Assembly (NCBI RefSeq): GCF_036227205.1
Contig: NZ_CP109442.1
Coordinates: forward strand, 5,146,001-5,210,000
Direction: 5' to 3'
DNA length: 64,000 nt
Source: Amycolatopsis sp. NBC_01480
Lineage (GTDB): Bacteria > Actinomycetota > Actinomycetes > Mycobacteriales > Pseudonocardiaceae
Part shown: in pieces, positions 37,570 through 50,412 of the stretch
How positions within the stretch are numbered: the stretch's first letter is position 1
How the letters are laid out: each line of letters opens with the position of its first letter
The notes under the pieces: generated by a model
Told to the model about the DNA's origin: nothing
The model's database searches: none
What the model saw: the letters and a program-made list of their open reading frames with translations, nothing else
Position numbers and translations under genes: made by a program

Positions 37570-37836
37570 AGACCTGTCCACTGTTCGGGGGGAACCTCAA
37601 ACCTGCTGTCCCCTCAATCCCTGCCGCACCCGCTGTGTCATACCGCCGAGCCCATCCGCGCGCCCGCCCACCACCCCAAGGCCAACGGCACAGACCACAC
37701 CGGGCGGCCAACACTCACCCCACCGCTGCCCAATTCCACGATGCAGTGCCTGCCCACCCCACAACCCGGATCCCCCGCCCGATAGTCGATCCGGCGTATT
37801 GACCTTCACCGCGCTGGAGGTTGCACGCTGGCGATC

Positions 37837-39201
37837 ATGACCCAGACGGCCGCCGCCCCGCCCCGAAGAAGCGTCCTGTGGAGCCGCGAGCATCGGCTCA
37901 CCACAATCGGCCTGCTCTTGGTGGTCACGCTGGTCGCGTTCGAGAACATGGGTGTCGCTACCGCGATGCCCACTCTCGTCGCGGATCTGCACGGCCTCGC
38001 GCTCTACTCGTGGCCGTTCACCACGTTCCTGATCGCCAGCGTGGTGGCGACGGTGCTGTCCGGCCGCATGGGCGACCGCCGCGGCCCGGCTCCTGCCCTG
38101 ATCGCCGGGCCGGTGCTTTTCGCCGCCGGCTTGCTCGTCGCCGGCACGGCCGACGGGATGCCCATGCTGCTGGCCGGCCGCGCGCTGCAAGGCCTCGGCT
38201 CCGGTTTCCTGCTGGTCGCCGTGTCGCTCCTGATCGCCGCGACGTTCACCGACCGTGAACGTCCGGTCATCTACGCCGCCAACGCCGCAGCCTGGGTCCT
38301 GCCCGCTGTGGTCGGCCCGTCCGTCGCGGGCCTGATCACCGTCAGTATCGGCTGGCGGTGGGTGTTCCTCGGCCTGATCCCGCTGGTCGCGATCGGCGTG
38401 GCCCTGCTCGTCGTCGTGGCCCGCCGCCTGCCCACGCACGCGCCGACGGCCACAGCCCGCCGTGCAGGCGTGATCCCCGCCGTGGTCGCCGCGCTGGGTG
38501 TCGCCGCCCTGAGCTGGGCCGCCCAACACCCGTCACCGGCCGCCATCGCGTACGGCGCCGCGGGCCTTGTCGCCTTAGCCGCTGCCTTGAGGAAGCTCCT
38601 CCCCACCGGCACTCTGACCGCCCGCCCGGGCCTGCCGACCGTCATTGCCTCCCGAGCCCTGCTTTCCGGCGCCTACGCAGGAATGGAGGCCTACCTGCCC
38701 CTCACCATGAGCGCCGTCCACGGCTACGGCCCTGCCATGGCCGGCCTGCCCTTGACGATTACCGCGTTGGGCTGGTCAGCGGGCTCGGCGCTGCAGGGCC
38801 GATTCCTCGACTGGTCCCGCGAAGCGTCCTTGCGCACCGGTTTCGCCTTGGTCGCCGTGAGCCTGGCCGGGTTCGTGCTGGTGTCGCAGCCCTGGTTCCC
38901 GGCCTGGCTCGCGTTCGTGATCTGCGCGGTCGGTGGTGCCGGCATGGGCATCGCGATGCCGGCCATCTCCGTCCTGCTGCTCAGGTACTCGCCCGACGGC
39001 GAACGCGGTTTCAACACCTCGGCCATGCAGCTCGCGGACTGGGTCGGCTCGGCCCTCCTGATCGGCCTCGGCGGCGTGCTCCTCGCCATGGTCGCGTCGG
39101 CCGTCCACCCCTCAGCGGCGATGGCGATCCTCGGCGCCGCTCTCGTCCTGCTCACCTCGCTGGGAGTTCGCCTGACCAGCCGCTGGCCGCGGAAGGTGTG
39201 A
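37837..39201 (+). CDS. MFS transporter, DHA2-like
   Basis: 454 residues with about 12-14 membrane helices. Motif A-like [13 protein letters not shown] between helices 2 and 3 and [20 protein letters not shown] near helices 4-5 place it with drug or metabolite exporters of the major facilitator superfamily. Substrate unknown. The upstream TTGACC (37800-37805) is a candidate -35. It is the first gene right of the insertion sequence, and its promoter lies over 190 bp inside unaffected DNA. Confidence 0.85.
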   Translation: MTQTAAAPPRRSVLWSREHRLTTIGLLLVVTLVAFENMGVATAMPTLVADLHGLALYSWPFTTFLIASVVATVLSGRMGDRRGPAPALIAGPVLFAAGLLVAGTADGMPMLLAGRALQGLGSGFLLVAVSLLIAATFTDRERPVIYAANAAAWVLPAVVGPSVAGLITVSIGWRWVFLGLIPLVAIGVALLVVVARRLPTHAPTATARRAGVIPAVVAALGVAALSWAAQHPSPAAIAYGAAGLVALAAALRKLLPTGTLTARPGLPTVIASRALLSGAYAGMEAYLPLTMSAVHGYGPAMAGLPLTITALGWSAGSALQGRFLDWSREASLRTGFALVAVSLAGFVLVSQPWFPAWLAFVICAVGGAGMGIAMPAISVLLLRYSPDGERGFNTSAMQLADWVGSALLIGLGGVLLAMVASAVHPSAAMAILGAALVLLTSLGVRLTSRWPRKV

Positions 39202-39265
39202 CAGGCCACTTCGGCGACCAGGGTGGGCTTCGTCACCGGCTGGAGCGGACTACCCTGAGGGGGCG

Positions 39266-40462
39266 ATGACCTATCTCGACCATGCGGCGACCACCCCGAT
39301 GTTGCCCGAAGCCGTGGCGGCGATGACCGAGGCATTGTCCACCGTGGGCAATGCCTCTGCGTTGCATTCCTCGGGACGCCGAGCGCGCCGCGTGGTCGAA
39401 GAGTCCCGGGAAGTCATAGCCGCCGCTCTCGGTGCCCGTCCCTCCGAGGTGATCTTCACCGGTGGCGGCACAGAGAGTGACAACCTGGCGGTCAAGGGAA
39501 TCTTCTGGGCCCGTCACAACGAGCAGCCTGAGCGCCGCCGAATCCTGTGCGGCGCCGTCGAGCACCACGCCGTCCTGGACACCGTCGAGTGGCTTGAGGC
39601 CGAGTGCGGCGCCGAGATCACCTGGCTTGAGGTCGATGCCCAGGGCCGGGTCTCGCCGGACACCCTCCGCGCCGCCATCGGATCGGCGCCCGAGACAGTC
39701 GCCCTCGCGACGGTGATGTGGGCCAACAACGAAGTCGGCACCATCAGCCCCATCGCCGAACTGGCCAGCGTATGCGCCGAGTTCGGCATCCCGCTGCACA
39801 CCGATGCAGTCCAAGCGGTCGGCGCCATTCCCGTCGACTTCGCAGAGAGCGGCGCGGCCGCGTTGACCCTCACCGGCCACAAGCTCGGTGGACCGTACGG
39901 CGTGGGCGCGCTCCTTCTCGGCCGCGACACGGCGTGCGTGCCGGTGCTCCACGGAGGCGGCCAGGAACGGAGCGTTCGCTCGGGCACCCTCGACGTCCCG
40001 GCGATCGTCAGCTTCGCCGTGGCAGTCCGAGCAAGCGTCGAAGCCCGCGAAGAGTACGCGGCGCGTGTCGAGAAGCTTCGCGACGAGCTGATCGACGCCG
40101 TCCTCCGTGAGGTGCCGGACGCCATCCTCAATGGCGGTTCCGGTGACCGGTTGCCCGGGCACGCCCACTTCACCTTCCCCGGCTCCGCCGGCGACAGTCT
40201 CCTGATGTTGCTGGACGCCAAGGGAATCGAATGTTCCACCGGCTCCGCGTGCACCGCCGGCGTCGCCCAGCCCAGCCACGTGCTGCTCGCCATGGGTGCC
40301 GACGCGGCTGCGGCGCGGGGATCCCTCCGATTTTCGCTTGGCCACACGTCGACACTGGATGATGTGACGGCGCTTGCGCGCGAGATCGGCGGAGTCGTTG
40401 CGCGAGCCCGGCAAGCGGGACTCGCCGGTATGCGTAAGCAGACCCAGAAGCAAGAGGTGTAA
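39266..40462 (+). CDS. iscS: Cysteine desulfurase
   Basis: 398 residues. The PLP Schiff-base lysine is K206 (TGHKLGGP), the persulfide Cys is C329 in STGSACTAG, and HTDAVQ binds the cofactor. It donates sulfur from cysteine; as it precedes mnmA by 3 nt it most likely feeds tRNA 2-thiouridine synthesis (the mycobacterial IscS-MnmA pair) and possibly Fe-S assembly. ATG 39266 is preceded by GAGGGGGCG. Confidence 0.95.
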   Translation: MTYLDHAATTPMLPEAVAAMTEALSTVGNASALHSSGRRARRVVEESREVIAAALGARPSEVIFTGGGTESDNLAVKGIFWARHNEQPERRRILCGAVEHHAVLDTVEWLEAECGAEITWLEVDAQGRVSPDTLRAAIGSAPETVALATVMWANNEVGTISPIAELASVCAEFGIPLHTDAVQAVGAIPVDFAESGAAALTLTGHKLGGPYGVGALLLGRDTACVPVLHGGGQERSVRSGTLDVPAIVSFAVAVRASVEAREEYAARVEKLRDELIDAVLREVPDAILNGGSGDRLPGHAHFTFPGSAGDSLLMLLDAKGIECSTGSACTAGVAQPSHVLLAMGADAAAARGSLRFSLGHTSTLDDVTALAREIGGVVARARQAGLAGMRKQTQKQEV

Positions 40463-40465
40463 GCA

Positions 40466-41557
40466 ATGCGGGTACTGGCCGCGATGAGCGGAGGAGTGGA
40501 TTCGGCTGTCGCAGCCGCGCGTGCGGTCGACGCCGGCCACGAGGTCGTTGGCGTGCACCTGGCTCTGTCCGCCAAACCGGGCACGCTGCGGACTGGTTCG
40601 CGTGGGTGCTGCACTATCGAGGATTCGCATGATGCCCGCCGCGCGGCCGACATCATGGGCATTCCCTTCTACATCTGGGACTTCGCCGAGCGCTTCACCG
40701 AAGAGGTCGTCGAGACCTTCGTCGGCGAGTACGCCGCCGGCCGCACCCCGAACCCCTGCGTCACGTGCAACGAAAAGATCAAGTTCGAGGCGCTGCTGGA
40801 GAAGGCGATGGCGCTCGGCTTCGATGCAGTAGCGACCGGCCATTACGCCCGCCTTGCCGTTGTGGACGGCGAACCGAAACTTCGGCGCAGCGCGGACGAG
40901 GGCAAGGACCAGTCGTACGTGCTGGCCTCGCTGACCCCGGAGCAGCTCAGCCACGCCATGTTCCCCCTCGGCGATTCGTGGAAGTCCGAGGTGCGAGCGG
41001 AGGCTGAGCAGCGTGGGCTTTCCGTGGCGAACAAGCCGGACAGCCACGACATCTGCTTCATCCCCGACGGCGACACGCAGAAGTTCCTCGAGAACCGGCT
41101 CGGGCAACGGCCCGGTGAGCTGGTTGACGCTGAGACCGGTGCCGTGCTGGGACAGCACACCGGTGTGCACGGCTTCACAGTCGGACAGCGCAAGGGGCTG
41201 GGGATCGAAGCCCCGGCGTCTGATGGGCGTCCGCGGTATGTCCTTTCGCTCGAACCGGTTTCGGGCACGGTGAAGGTCGGCTCGTCCGCTGGGCTCGGCA
41301 TCGACGCGATTGAAGCCGACCGTGCGATTTGGCCCAGTGGACAGGCACTCGACGGCCCCACTGAGTGCGTCGTCCAGGTGCGAGCGCACGGGGGCATTGC
41401 CGAGGCGGTCGCGGAGGCTGACGGCGAGCGGGTCAGCATGCAGCTGCGCGAACCGTTGCGCGGCGTCGCCCCGGGCCAGATCGTCGTCCTCTATCGGCCT
41501 GACAGCGAGGCTGGCGACCTCGTGCTGGGCAGCGCGAAGATCTCCAGCACGAGCTGA
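40466..41557 (+). CDS. mnmA: tRNA 2-thiouridylase
   Basis: 363 residues. PP-loop SGGVDS (8-13), sulfur-carrying Cys98 of NPCVTC and second catalytic Cys197 of HDICFIPDG. It thiolates U34 of Lys, Glu and Gln tRNAs using sulfur from the cotranscribed desulfurase. AGAGGTG is 7 nt before ATG. It converges with the DUF222 gene only 16 nt downstream. Confidence 0.95.
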   Translation: MRVLAAMSGGVDSAVAAARAVDAGHEVVGVHLALSAKPGTLRTGSRGCCTIEDSHDARRAADIMGIPFYIWDFAERFTEEVVETFVGEYAAGRTPNPCVTCNEKIKFEALLEKAMALGFDAVATGHYARLAVVDGEPKLRRSADEGKDQSYVLASLTPEQLSHAMFPLGDSWKSEVRAEAEQRGLSVANKPDSHDICFIPDGDTQKFLENRLGQRPGELVDAETGAVLGQHTGVHGFTVGQRKGLGIEAPASDGRPRYVLSLEPVSGTVKVGSSAGLGIDAIEADRAIWPSGQALDGPTECVVQVRAHGGIAEAVAEADGERVSMQLREPLRGVAPGQIVVLYRPDSEAGDLVLGSAKISSTS

Positions 41558-41573
41558 TTGACCAGCTGGGTTC

Positions 41574-42863
41574 TCAGGCGCCCAGCCTCGTCTCACCGAG
41601 CTGTTCGGAGCTGGGTCGCGGCTCGTGTAGTGGCGTCGGAATGCTCTCCGCTCTCAGCCCGGTTGGGGTGGCGACCATGAGCGTTCCATCGGCGCGCACC
41701 TTGTACTCCCAATCGACGCGGTCCTTGAGACGCCGGTGCCGAAGGCAATAGCTCAACGTGCTGTCGGTACCGGGTCCAGGCTTGGCGGATTCGGTTGCAG
41801 TGTTCTCCGTCGCGCATCCCTGCACCGGCCGTGGACAGCCGGGGTGACGGCACTCGCGGTCTCTGATTCGTGTGAACTCGCTGACGTCGACGCTCGGCCG
41901 GTATCGGAACTTGCCGACCTCGATGACCTGTCCGTTGAGCGGGTCGGTGATGAGTCGTCGCAATGTCGTGTCCGGCCCGGTCGCGATGTGGCGGGCGACC
42001 GCGGCCGGGACGTGCCCGTGGTCCGCCAGCTCGGCAGGGCTGTCGTTCAGGCCGAGGTAGGTCTGCAGGTCGACGTAGAGATAGACCTCCGTCCGTTCGC
42101 CGGCTCCGCCCTTCCCAGTGAGCAACAGGTCGAGTGCAACATCGGTACGGAGCTGATCGAGCGTGCGTTTCTCGCTGCCGGTCTGGAGTGAGCGAGCGAT
42201 TTTGTCGATACGCAGGTAAGCGGCGTTGGCCTTCTCGGCCGGCGCGTTGTCGACGGACAGGTGCGCGACGCCATCATCCTGCTGGTGCAGCGCGACTCTG
42301 CGTTCGCCCCGCCTCCTCAAGGCGCGATTCGCAGCGCCTTCCGGATCGGCCTTCATGGCGGCATAAGCGGTGGCCTTGCGAATCTGAGTCGGGTTCCTGC
42401 CCGAAAGCCTTCCCTCGAGGACGATGTCGACGAGCCGCGCGTTGTGGTCCGACAGCCACATCGTGCCGTCGGTGACCTTCATAGCGCGGTAGAGATCCAG
42501 GGATCCGTTGTCCATCAAGCGAAACGTCCGCGGGAGGCGGCTGGTGAGGGCTTCCGCCGCGGAGATCATCGCGCCGGCCCGGTTGTCGGTGATGCTCAGG
42601 GCCAGCGCTGTTTCGGCGGCGAGTTCACGGCGGTCAGCCCTTCGTCTTCGCAGGCCGGCCAGGCAATGGAGCTGTAGTGCCTGCAGCCGCGCTATTTCCG
42701 AGCTTGCGCTTCGTGTGACCTGCATGAGCTGTTCCGGATGCAGCTGCTCGAACATGTCGAGGTTTGTCTGCATCGCGCGCAGCAGGAAGGCTAGATCGGT
42801 TGTCTCGGCGGGCTTTTCAGTGCCGGTCTTCGGCAGTTCCGGGTGGTTCATGTCGGCGACCAT
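41574..42863 (-). CDS. DUF222 protein with a degenerate HNH nuclease domain
   Basis: About 429 residues. The DUF222 (13E12 repeat-like) region spans most of the chain (LQLHCLAGLRRRRADRR, ARLVDIVLEGRLSGRNP). The C-terminal HNH module starts normally (FTRIRDRECRHPGCPRPVQGC) but the usual DxDH metal-binding motif is replaced by ATENTATE, and the later C-x-x-H-H reads CLRHRRLKD. The nuclease is therefore probably inactive. ATG 42863 is one of three in-frame starts (GTG 42887, ATG 42851), none with a good ribosome site. Confidence 0.8.
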   Translation of the reverse strand: MVADMNHPELPKTGTEKPAETTDLAFLLRAMQTNLDMFEQLHPEQLMQVTRSASSEIARLQALQLHCLAGLRRRRADRRELAAETALALSITDNRAGAMISAAEALTSRLPRTFRLMDNGSLDLYRAMKVTDGTMWLSDHNARLVDIVLEGRLSGRNPTQIRKATAYAAMKADPEGAANRALRRRGERRVALHQQDDGVAHLSVDNAPAEKANAAYLRIDKIARSLQTGSEKRTLDQLRTDVALDLLLTGKGGAGERTEVYLYVDLQTYLGLNDSPAELADHGHVPAAVARHIATGPDTTLRRLITDPLNGQVIEVGKFRYRPSVDVSEFTRIRDRECRHPGCPRPVQGCATENTATESAKPGPGTDSTLSYCLRHRRLKDRVDWEYKVRADGTLMVATPTGLRAESIPTPLHEPRPSSEQLGETRLGA

Positions 42864-42999
42864 ACGCACGATTCGACGCGTTGGCACGAAAAGAATGGTG
42901 CGAAAGGTCCCCTCGCGACATTCTCTTGTCGTCGCCTCACGGTTCTGGCAAGGTGGAACTGCAGAGCGAAGTTACTGTCCTAAATAGATTGAAATGAGG

Positions 43000-43452
43000 T
43001 TAGAGCTTCAGTTTGAAGCCGGTGTGGCTCGCAACGAAGCCGAGGCGTTCGTAGAACTTGTGCGCTCCGGCGCGCGACGCGTCCGAGGTGAGCTGGACGA
43101 GCGCGCAGCCGCGGCGTTGTGCCTCGTCGATGGCCCATCGCATCAAGTCGCCGCCAAGGCCGGCGCTTCGATGATCGCGGCGGACGCGTACCGCTTCGAT
43201 CTGGCCGCGTAGTGCGCCACTTCGGGCGAGCCCGGGGATGAACGTCAGCTGCAGAGTCGCTACTGGTTCGCCGTCCGAGACTGCGACAGCCAGGAACTGG
43301 TTGGGATCCGCGTCGATGGCCTGGAAAGCCCGCAAGTACGGATCCAGGTCGTCAGCCGAATCCCTGGTGGCGCCAAGCTGATCGTCGACGAGCATCCGGA
43401 CGATCGCCTCGATGTCGTCGCGCCGGGCCTTCCTGATTTCGATGTCGGGCAT
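43000..43452 (-). CDS. GNAT-family N-acetyltransferase
   Basis: 150 residues. The acetyl-CoA loop VRRDHRSAGLGGDLMRWAIDE (core R-x-x-G-x-G) and the C-terminal HKFYERLGFVASHTGFKL are canonical. The acceptor is not predictable. It stands alone on the minus strand; ATG 43452 has no clear ribosome site, with AATACT 7 nt upstream as a weak -10. Confidence 0.85.
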   Translation of the reverse strand: MPDIEIRKARRDDIEAIVRMLVDDQLGATRDSADDLDPYLRAFQAIDADPNQFLAVAVSDGEPVATLQLTFIPGLARSGALRGQIEAVRVRRDHRSAGLGGDLMRWAIDEAQRRGCALVQLTSDASRAGAHKFYERLGFVASHTGFKLKL

Positions 43453-43594
43453 GGAGGTCAGTATTCCAGCGATCGGGTGAACGGTTGGCAGGTGAGGCCG
43501 AAACCCGTGCGTGCAGGAGCTGACCAGGCGGGAGTCCGGTGCGGCCGTCGGCAGCAGCGTTGGCGTGCTTGGTCGAGCATCCCTGTGAGCACGG

Positions 43595-43622
43595 GCGCGC
43601 GGCTTCATGGCGAGCCGCGCGC
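43595..43622. terminator. Hairpin in the gap after the metallo-beta-lactamase gene
   Basis: GCGCGCGGCT (43595-43604) and AGCCGCGCGC (43613-43622), perfect 10-bp stem with 8-nt loop, no T-tract. It lies about 140 nt past the end of the minus-strand hydrolase and before the acetyltransferase start. Nothing else is seen in this 310-nt gap. Confidence 0.5.
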
Positions 43623-43762
43623 ATTCGGTCCAGATGACGGTGTGTCGCGCCTTGTCTGGTCGTGAAGGAAATGCTCGGCCAGATGGTGCGGCGCTTGTCG
43701 TCACTAAACGGCGACAGCGTTCATGACGGTCGCAGGGAGATTCGGCCCAGGGTCTGCGCGGG

Positions 43763-44806
43763 TCAGGTGGTCTTGTAGTGGCGAACTCCATCGACCTGCT
43801 GGGCGACGAGCTTGTTCTGCGCGACGAGGAGGTCGAGGTGGGCGCCGGTCTCCAGGACGGCCAGCATCTGGTTGAAGGCGTCCATTTCGGACAGTTTCCG
43901 GCCACGTCGCGTCCAGCCCAGCCGGTTCGCGGTGTCGTACGCGGTGGTGGCACCGGCTTCCACCTGGGCGGCCATCGTCTCGAGACGTTTCCGGTGGTGC
44001 TCGAGGAGTTCGTCGATCCGGGTGTGCACGCTGTCGGAGACGGGGCCGTGGGCGGGCAGCATGCGTTGGTCGGGAAGCGCGCGGACGATTTTCAGCGAGT
44101 CGAGGTAGTCGCTCAACGGCGACTCGGCGGGGACGGGCTGGAAGCCGATCGACGGGGTGATGTGCGGGAGCACGTGGTCGCCGGAGAAGAGCAGGCCGGC
44201 GGCGCCGTCGACGAAGACCACGTGGCCGCTGGTGTGACCAGGGGTGTGGACCACGTCGAGCTCACGGTTCGGCAGCACGGTGCGACGGCCGGGGGTGAGC
44301 CACTCGTCGGGGCTCTCCCACAGGTGAGCCTCGGTGTGGCGTGGCGAGTCACCGAACAGTTGTCTGAGCGCGGCCACGACGGAGTCGGCTCCGCTGAGGC
44401 GAAGCAGCTCGATCTGGGCCTGCATCGGGAACTGGTCCGGGCTGGACGAAGCCTTCAGGGACGGTTCCTCCAGCTGGCCCAACGAGATCTTGTTGCCGAA
44501 TTCCCGTCGAAGGACGACTGCCTGCGTGTAGTGGTCGCGGTGGACGTGGGTGATCAGGAATTCGCGCACGTCGCCGAGTTCGGCGCCGATGGCCTTGAGC
44601 GCGTCGGTGAGCAGTTGGCGGGCTTCGGGCAGGGCCCAGCCGGAATCGATGAGGACGAGGTTCGTGCCATCGGTGACGGCGTAGACGTTGACCGCGCGGA
44701 GGGCGTCGTTCGGCAACGGCAGCGGGATGCGGTAGACGCCGGCGGCCACCTCGTAGACGCCGGGCTCCGCCCAGTTTCGGCTGCTGTCTTCGGGCAACGA
44801 CTCCAC
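43763..44806 (-). CDS. Metallo-beta-lactamase-fold hydrolase
   Basis: 347 residues. The dinuclear metal motif HVHRDH (87-92), HTPGHTSGH and FSGDHVLPH supply the ligands, with a C-terminal winged-helix extension (TAYDTANRLGWTRRGRKLSEM) as in LACTB2-type and related MBL hydrolases. The substrate is unknown; thioesters and RNA are family options. GTG 44806 has GGAGGT 5 nt upstream. Confidence 0.88.
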   Translation of the reverse strand: MESLPEDSSRNWAEPGVYEVAAGVYRIPLPLPNDALRAVNVYAVTDGTNLVLIDSGWALPEARQLLTDALKAIGAELGDVREFLITHVHRDHYTQAVVLRREFGNKISLGQLEEPSLKASSSPDQFPMQAQIELLRLSGADSVVAALRQLFGDSPRHTEAHLWESPDEWLTPGRRTVLPNRELDVVHTPGHTSGHVVFVDGAAGLLFSGDHVLPHITPSIGFQPVPAESPLSDYLDSLKIVRALPDQRMLPAHGPVSDSVHTRIDELLEHHRKRLETMAAQVEAGATTAYDTANRLGWTRRGRKLSEMDAFNQMLAVLETGAHLDLLVAQNKLVAQQVDGVRHYKTT

Positions 44807-44912
44807 GGCGACCTCCGTCCGGACGGGACTCCGGCGTCCCGGCCTTTTTCCTCACATTGGGCCGTTATCGTCCCGGTGTCCACCTGGGCGGGATGAGAGA
44901 CCGGTCACTCGG

Positions 44913-45620
44913 TCAGGCGATGGCCCGGGCGAGCGCGGTGTCGATGGTGAGGGTGGTCGCGACCACCATGCTGGCCAGCGGTTCCGGCAGCTGGCGCGGA
45001 ATTTCGACGACGTAGGTGTGCGGGGGAAGGCTGTTCGCCGGCTCGGGAGGTGGTTGCCGGACGCGGGCGACCTCGGTGTTCGCCTGGTTCTTGATCGCGA
45101 TGTCGCCCGTTCGCCAGTCCGCGGTGATGACCGTGCCGATGGTGCTGCCGCCGACGACGAACGTGAAGCGGGTCTCCCCGGCGGCGGGCTCGCGGAGGAT
45201 CTCGCCGATCGGCGTCTCGTCGGCACGGGTCACCAGGAAGCGGGGGCGCGGGTCCTTCGCCGGCCTCGCCACTTTCAGGACGGTGCTGTGGTTGGCGTCG
45301 CGGACCTCGAACTTGTGGGTGACGTACTGGTCGTACTTCGGCAGCAAGCGCGCGGCCTTGCGCAGGAAGCCCTGACTGACGTCGGCGACGCCGCCGAAGC
45401 GGGCGCCGTTCTGGTCGAAGACGCCGTACTCCTCGGCCGCCTCGAAGATCTCCGGCCGGCGGCTGACCACGAGCACCGGCTCGGTGAAGAGGGTGCCGCC
45501 GTAGGAACGGCCCGGCGAGCGCCGTTCGGGGATCCGCGTCTCGCCGTTCCACCGAGGGGGCTGATCGGGACTCACCTCGTCGGGGTACCTGCCCGGCGGT
45601 GGCGGCGCGGAACTCGTCAT
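44913..45620 (-). CDS. Scramblase / LURP-one-like protein
   Basis: 235 residues. A proline-rich N terminus (1-40) is followed by a tubby-like beta-barrel region typical of phospholipid scramblase-related proteins (VFDQNGARFGGVADVSQ, HKFEVRDANHSTVLKVAR, FTFVVGGSTIGTV) and a hydrophobic C-terminal helix. The bacterial function is unestablished. ATG 45620 has no strong ribosome site. Confidence 0.65.
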   Translation of the reverse strand: MTSSAPPPPGRYPDEVSPDQPPRWNGETRIPERRSPGRSYGGTLFTEPVLVVSRRPEIFEAAEEYGVFDQNGARFGGVADVSQGFLRKAARLLPKYDQYVTHKFEVRDANHSTVLKVARPAKDPRPRFLVTRADETPIGEILREPAAGETRFTFVVGGSTIGTVITADWRTGDIAIKNQANTEVARVRQPPPEPANSLPPHTYVVEIPRQLPEPLASMVVATTLTIDTALARAIA

Positions 45621-45753
45621 GACAGTCCACGGTATCGCTGTCCCCGCGAAATCGGTGCTGGCAAAGGGATATGCGGCGAATGTCCGGCTCAGGCCCGCGC
45701 TCCTGAGCGGCCCGGTGAGGCCAGCCACGGCCGGCTCGGCGAGAATCGCCGTC

Positions 45754-46791
45754 GTGACTGAACGAGCTTGGCCTGCGGGCGCCGCCACCGCGATCGGCTC
45801 GATGCCTGGGACTGACCCGGCCGAAGCGGCCGCGGTCGTGTTCGGCGAGCTGCCCGACTTTCCGCACGTGCCCGAGCTTCCGGCGCGCGGGGTGGGCGCG
45901 GACATCCTCGGCCGCACTGCCGCCCTGCTCGTCGACCTCGCCGTCGAGGTGGTGCCCAGTGGCTATCGCGTCGCCGCGCATCCCGGGCACGAGCACCGGC
46001 GCGGACTCGACCTGCTGCAGTGGGATCTCGACGCGATCCAGGAGGCCAAGGAGAAGGCCGGTGTCACGCCGCCGGTGATCAAGACGCAGATCGCCGGCCC
46101 GTGGACCCTCGGGGCCGGCATCGAACTGGCACGCGGGCACCGTGTTCTCACCGACCGCGGAGCGCTGCGGGACTTCACGTCGTCGCTGTTGGACGGTCTG
46201 GCCCAGCATGTCCGGGAGCTGACGGCGCGGACCGGGGCGCCCGTCGTCGTGCAGCTCGACGAGCCGTCGCTGCCTGCGGTGCTTGCCGGTGGGCTGTCGA
46301 CGCCGTCTGGCTATGGCAACGTCCCGGCTGTGCCCGCGCCGGACGTGCGGAACCTGCTGTCGACGGTGATCGACGGCATCCACCGCGTCACCGACCAGCC
46401 CGTGGTCGTGCACTGCTGCGCGCCCCGGCCGCCGATCTCGCTGTTCCGCGCGGCCGGCGCGGGCGCGATCGCGTTCGACTTCTCGTTGCTCAGCGGCTCG
46501 CCGGCCGCCTTCCTGGATGAGATCGGCGAGGCGTGGGACAGCGGTACCACCCTGTTCCTCGGCCTCGTGCCGGCGACGGACCCCGGCGCGCCCCTGACCT
46601 TGCGCGACATCGCCGCGCCCGCGTTCAAGCTCGTCGACCGCCTCGGCTTCAACCGGGAAATCCTGGCTGAGCGCGCCGTCCCGACGCCCGCGTGCGGGAT
46701 GGCGAGCGCGACGCCGGATTGGATGCGCACCGCGCTGTCCCTGGTCCGCGGCGTCGGCAACGCGTTCCTGGAACCGCCCGAGACTTGGTGA
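45754..46791 (+). CDS. MetE C-terminal-like (cobalamin-independent methionine synthase fold) protein, Rv3015c-like
   Basis: 345 residues, half the size of MetE. A TIM-barrel C-terminal MetE-like domain starts ATAIGSMPGTDPAEAA and contains IKTQIAGPWTLGAGIEL, VVQLDEPSLPAVL, VHCCAPRPPISLF and TPACGMASATPDW. The His, Cys and Glu positions of the zinc site appear in HCCAP and the ACGMAS segment. Position between mnmA and ligA matches mycobacterial Rv3015c. True methionine synthesis is uncertain without the N-terminal half. Start GTG 45754. Confidence 0.8.
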   Translation: MTERAWPAGAATAIGSMPGTDPAEAAAVVFGELPDFPHVPELPARGVGADILGRTAALLVDLAVEVVPSGYRVAAHPGHEHRRGLDLLQWDLDAIQEAKEKAGVTPPVIKTQIAGPWTLGAGIELARGHRVLTDRGALRDFTSSLLDGLAQHVRELTARTGAPVVVQLDEPSLPAVLAGGLSTPSGYGNVPAVPAPDVRNLLSTVIDGIHRVTDQPVVVHCCAPRPPISLFRAAGAGAIAFDFSLLSGSPAAFLDEIGEAWDSGTTLFLGLVPATDPGAPLTLRDIAAPAFKLVDRLGFNREILAERAVPTPACGMASATPDWMRTALSLVRGVGNAFLEPPETW

Positions 46792-46794
46792 GCG

Positions 46795-47355
46795 TCAGCC
46801 GGGAGTGATGACGCAGGAGTCGAAGCGCGCGCTGAAGCCCGGTCCTTGCGGCGACGCCGCCATCACGCCGGTGAACACGGGCGCGTTCGGCGGAAAGTAC
46901 GCCAGCCGGGCCATCCGCGTCGCCGGTGCGCCATCGAGGCCGTACTTCACCGTCGCCGTGTCCCCGGTCCGCTCGACGGCGATCGTCACCGATGCGGGTG
47001 ACGCCGGCAGCGAGACGACCGACCAATCCGAGACCTCCCGCGTCACCACGACGCTCAGGAGCTGCTCGCCGTCGACGTACTCGATGCCCGTCTTGAGCCA
47101 CGTCGCCTCGTCGATGCGCAGCAGTAGGCCCGCCTGGTCGTAGAGATGCGTGTAATCGCCGGAGAACGTCGCTGTGGCCGCGAAATCCCCGGAAACCGTG
47201 CGGCCGAGCGCGTGGCCCGTGTCGCGGACGAAGCCGTAGTGGGTGGTGCGCCAGAAGTCCGTGTCCGGCGCCGTGCGGACGACCAGGCCGTCCGAGGCGT
47301 CGTAGTCCGCGGGCGGGTTCAGCCATTGCCAGCCGGTGGTGCCGAATGCGTCCAT
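46795..47355 (-). CDS. DUF1349 beta-sandwich protein
   Basis: 186 residues. WLNPPADYDASDGLVVRTAPDTDFWR, YDQAGLLLRIDEATWLKTGIEY and VMAASPQGPGFSARFDS are the conserved blocks of the concanavalin-like DUF1349 family (YesU-related). No catalytic residues are known. It converges with the MetE-like gene (3 nt) and is divergent from the next gene. Confidence 0.8.
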   Translation of the reverse strand: MDAFGTTGWQWLNPPADYDASDGLVVRTAPDTDFWRTTHYGFVRDTGHALGRTVSGDFAATATFSGDYTHLYDQAGLLLRIDEATWLKTGIEYVDGEQLLSVVVTREVSDWSVVSLPASPASVTIAVERTGDTATVKYGLDGAPATRMARLAYFPPNAPVFTGVMAASPQGPGFSARFDSCVITPG

Positions 47356-47440
47356 GACGCCGAGTCTGCCAACCCGCGGACGGCGGAGGCGCCGAACTTG
47401 TAGCGTGTCGGGGACCGACCGAAACGGGGATTTGCCGATC

Positions 47441-50346
<2,906 letters not shown>

Positions 50347-50412
50347 GGCGCTGGGCCGGGGGCCGGAGTCCGGATCTGGTGGAGACACAGTCTGAGGGGA
50401 CGGGGCAGGACG

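Larger units (their letters stand above)
36265..37599 (+). mobile_element. Complete IS3-family insertion sequence (1,335 bp)
   Basis: Terminal inverted repeats of 25 bp (36265-36289 and 37575-37599) match at 21 positions, both starting TGAGGTTCCCCC and ending GTGGACA inward, with the 5'-TG...CA-3' ends of the IS3 family. A 3-bp target duplication AAC flanks it (36262-36264, 37600-37602). It carries intact orfA and orfB with all catalytic residues, so it is probably active or recently inserted. Confidence 0.95.

Noticed and set aside
36265..37599. Gene disruption by the insertion sequence
   Set aside because: Joining the flanks at the AAC duplication does not restore any convincing reading frame.
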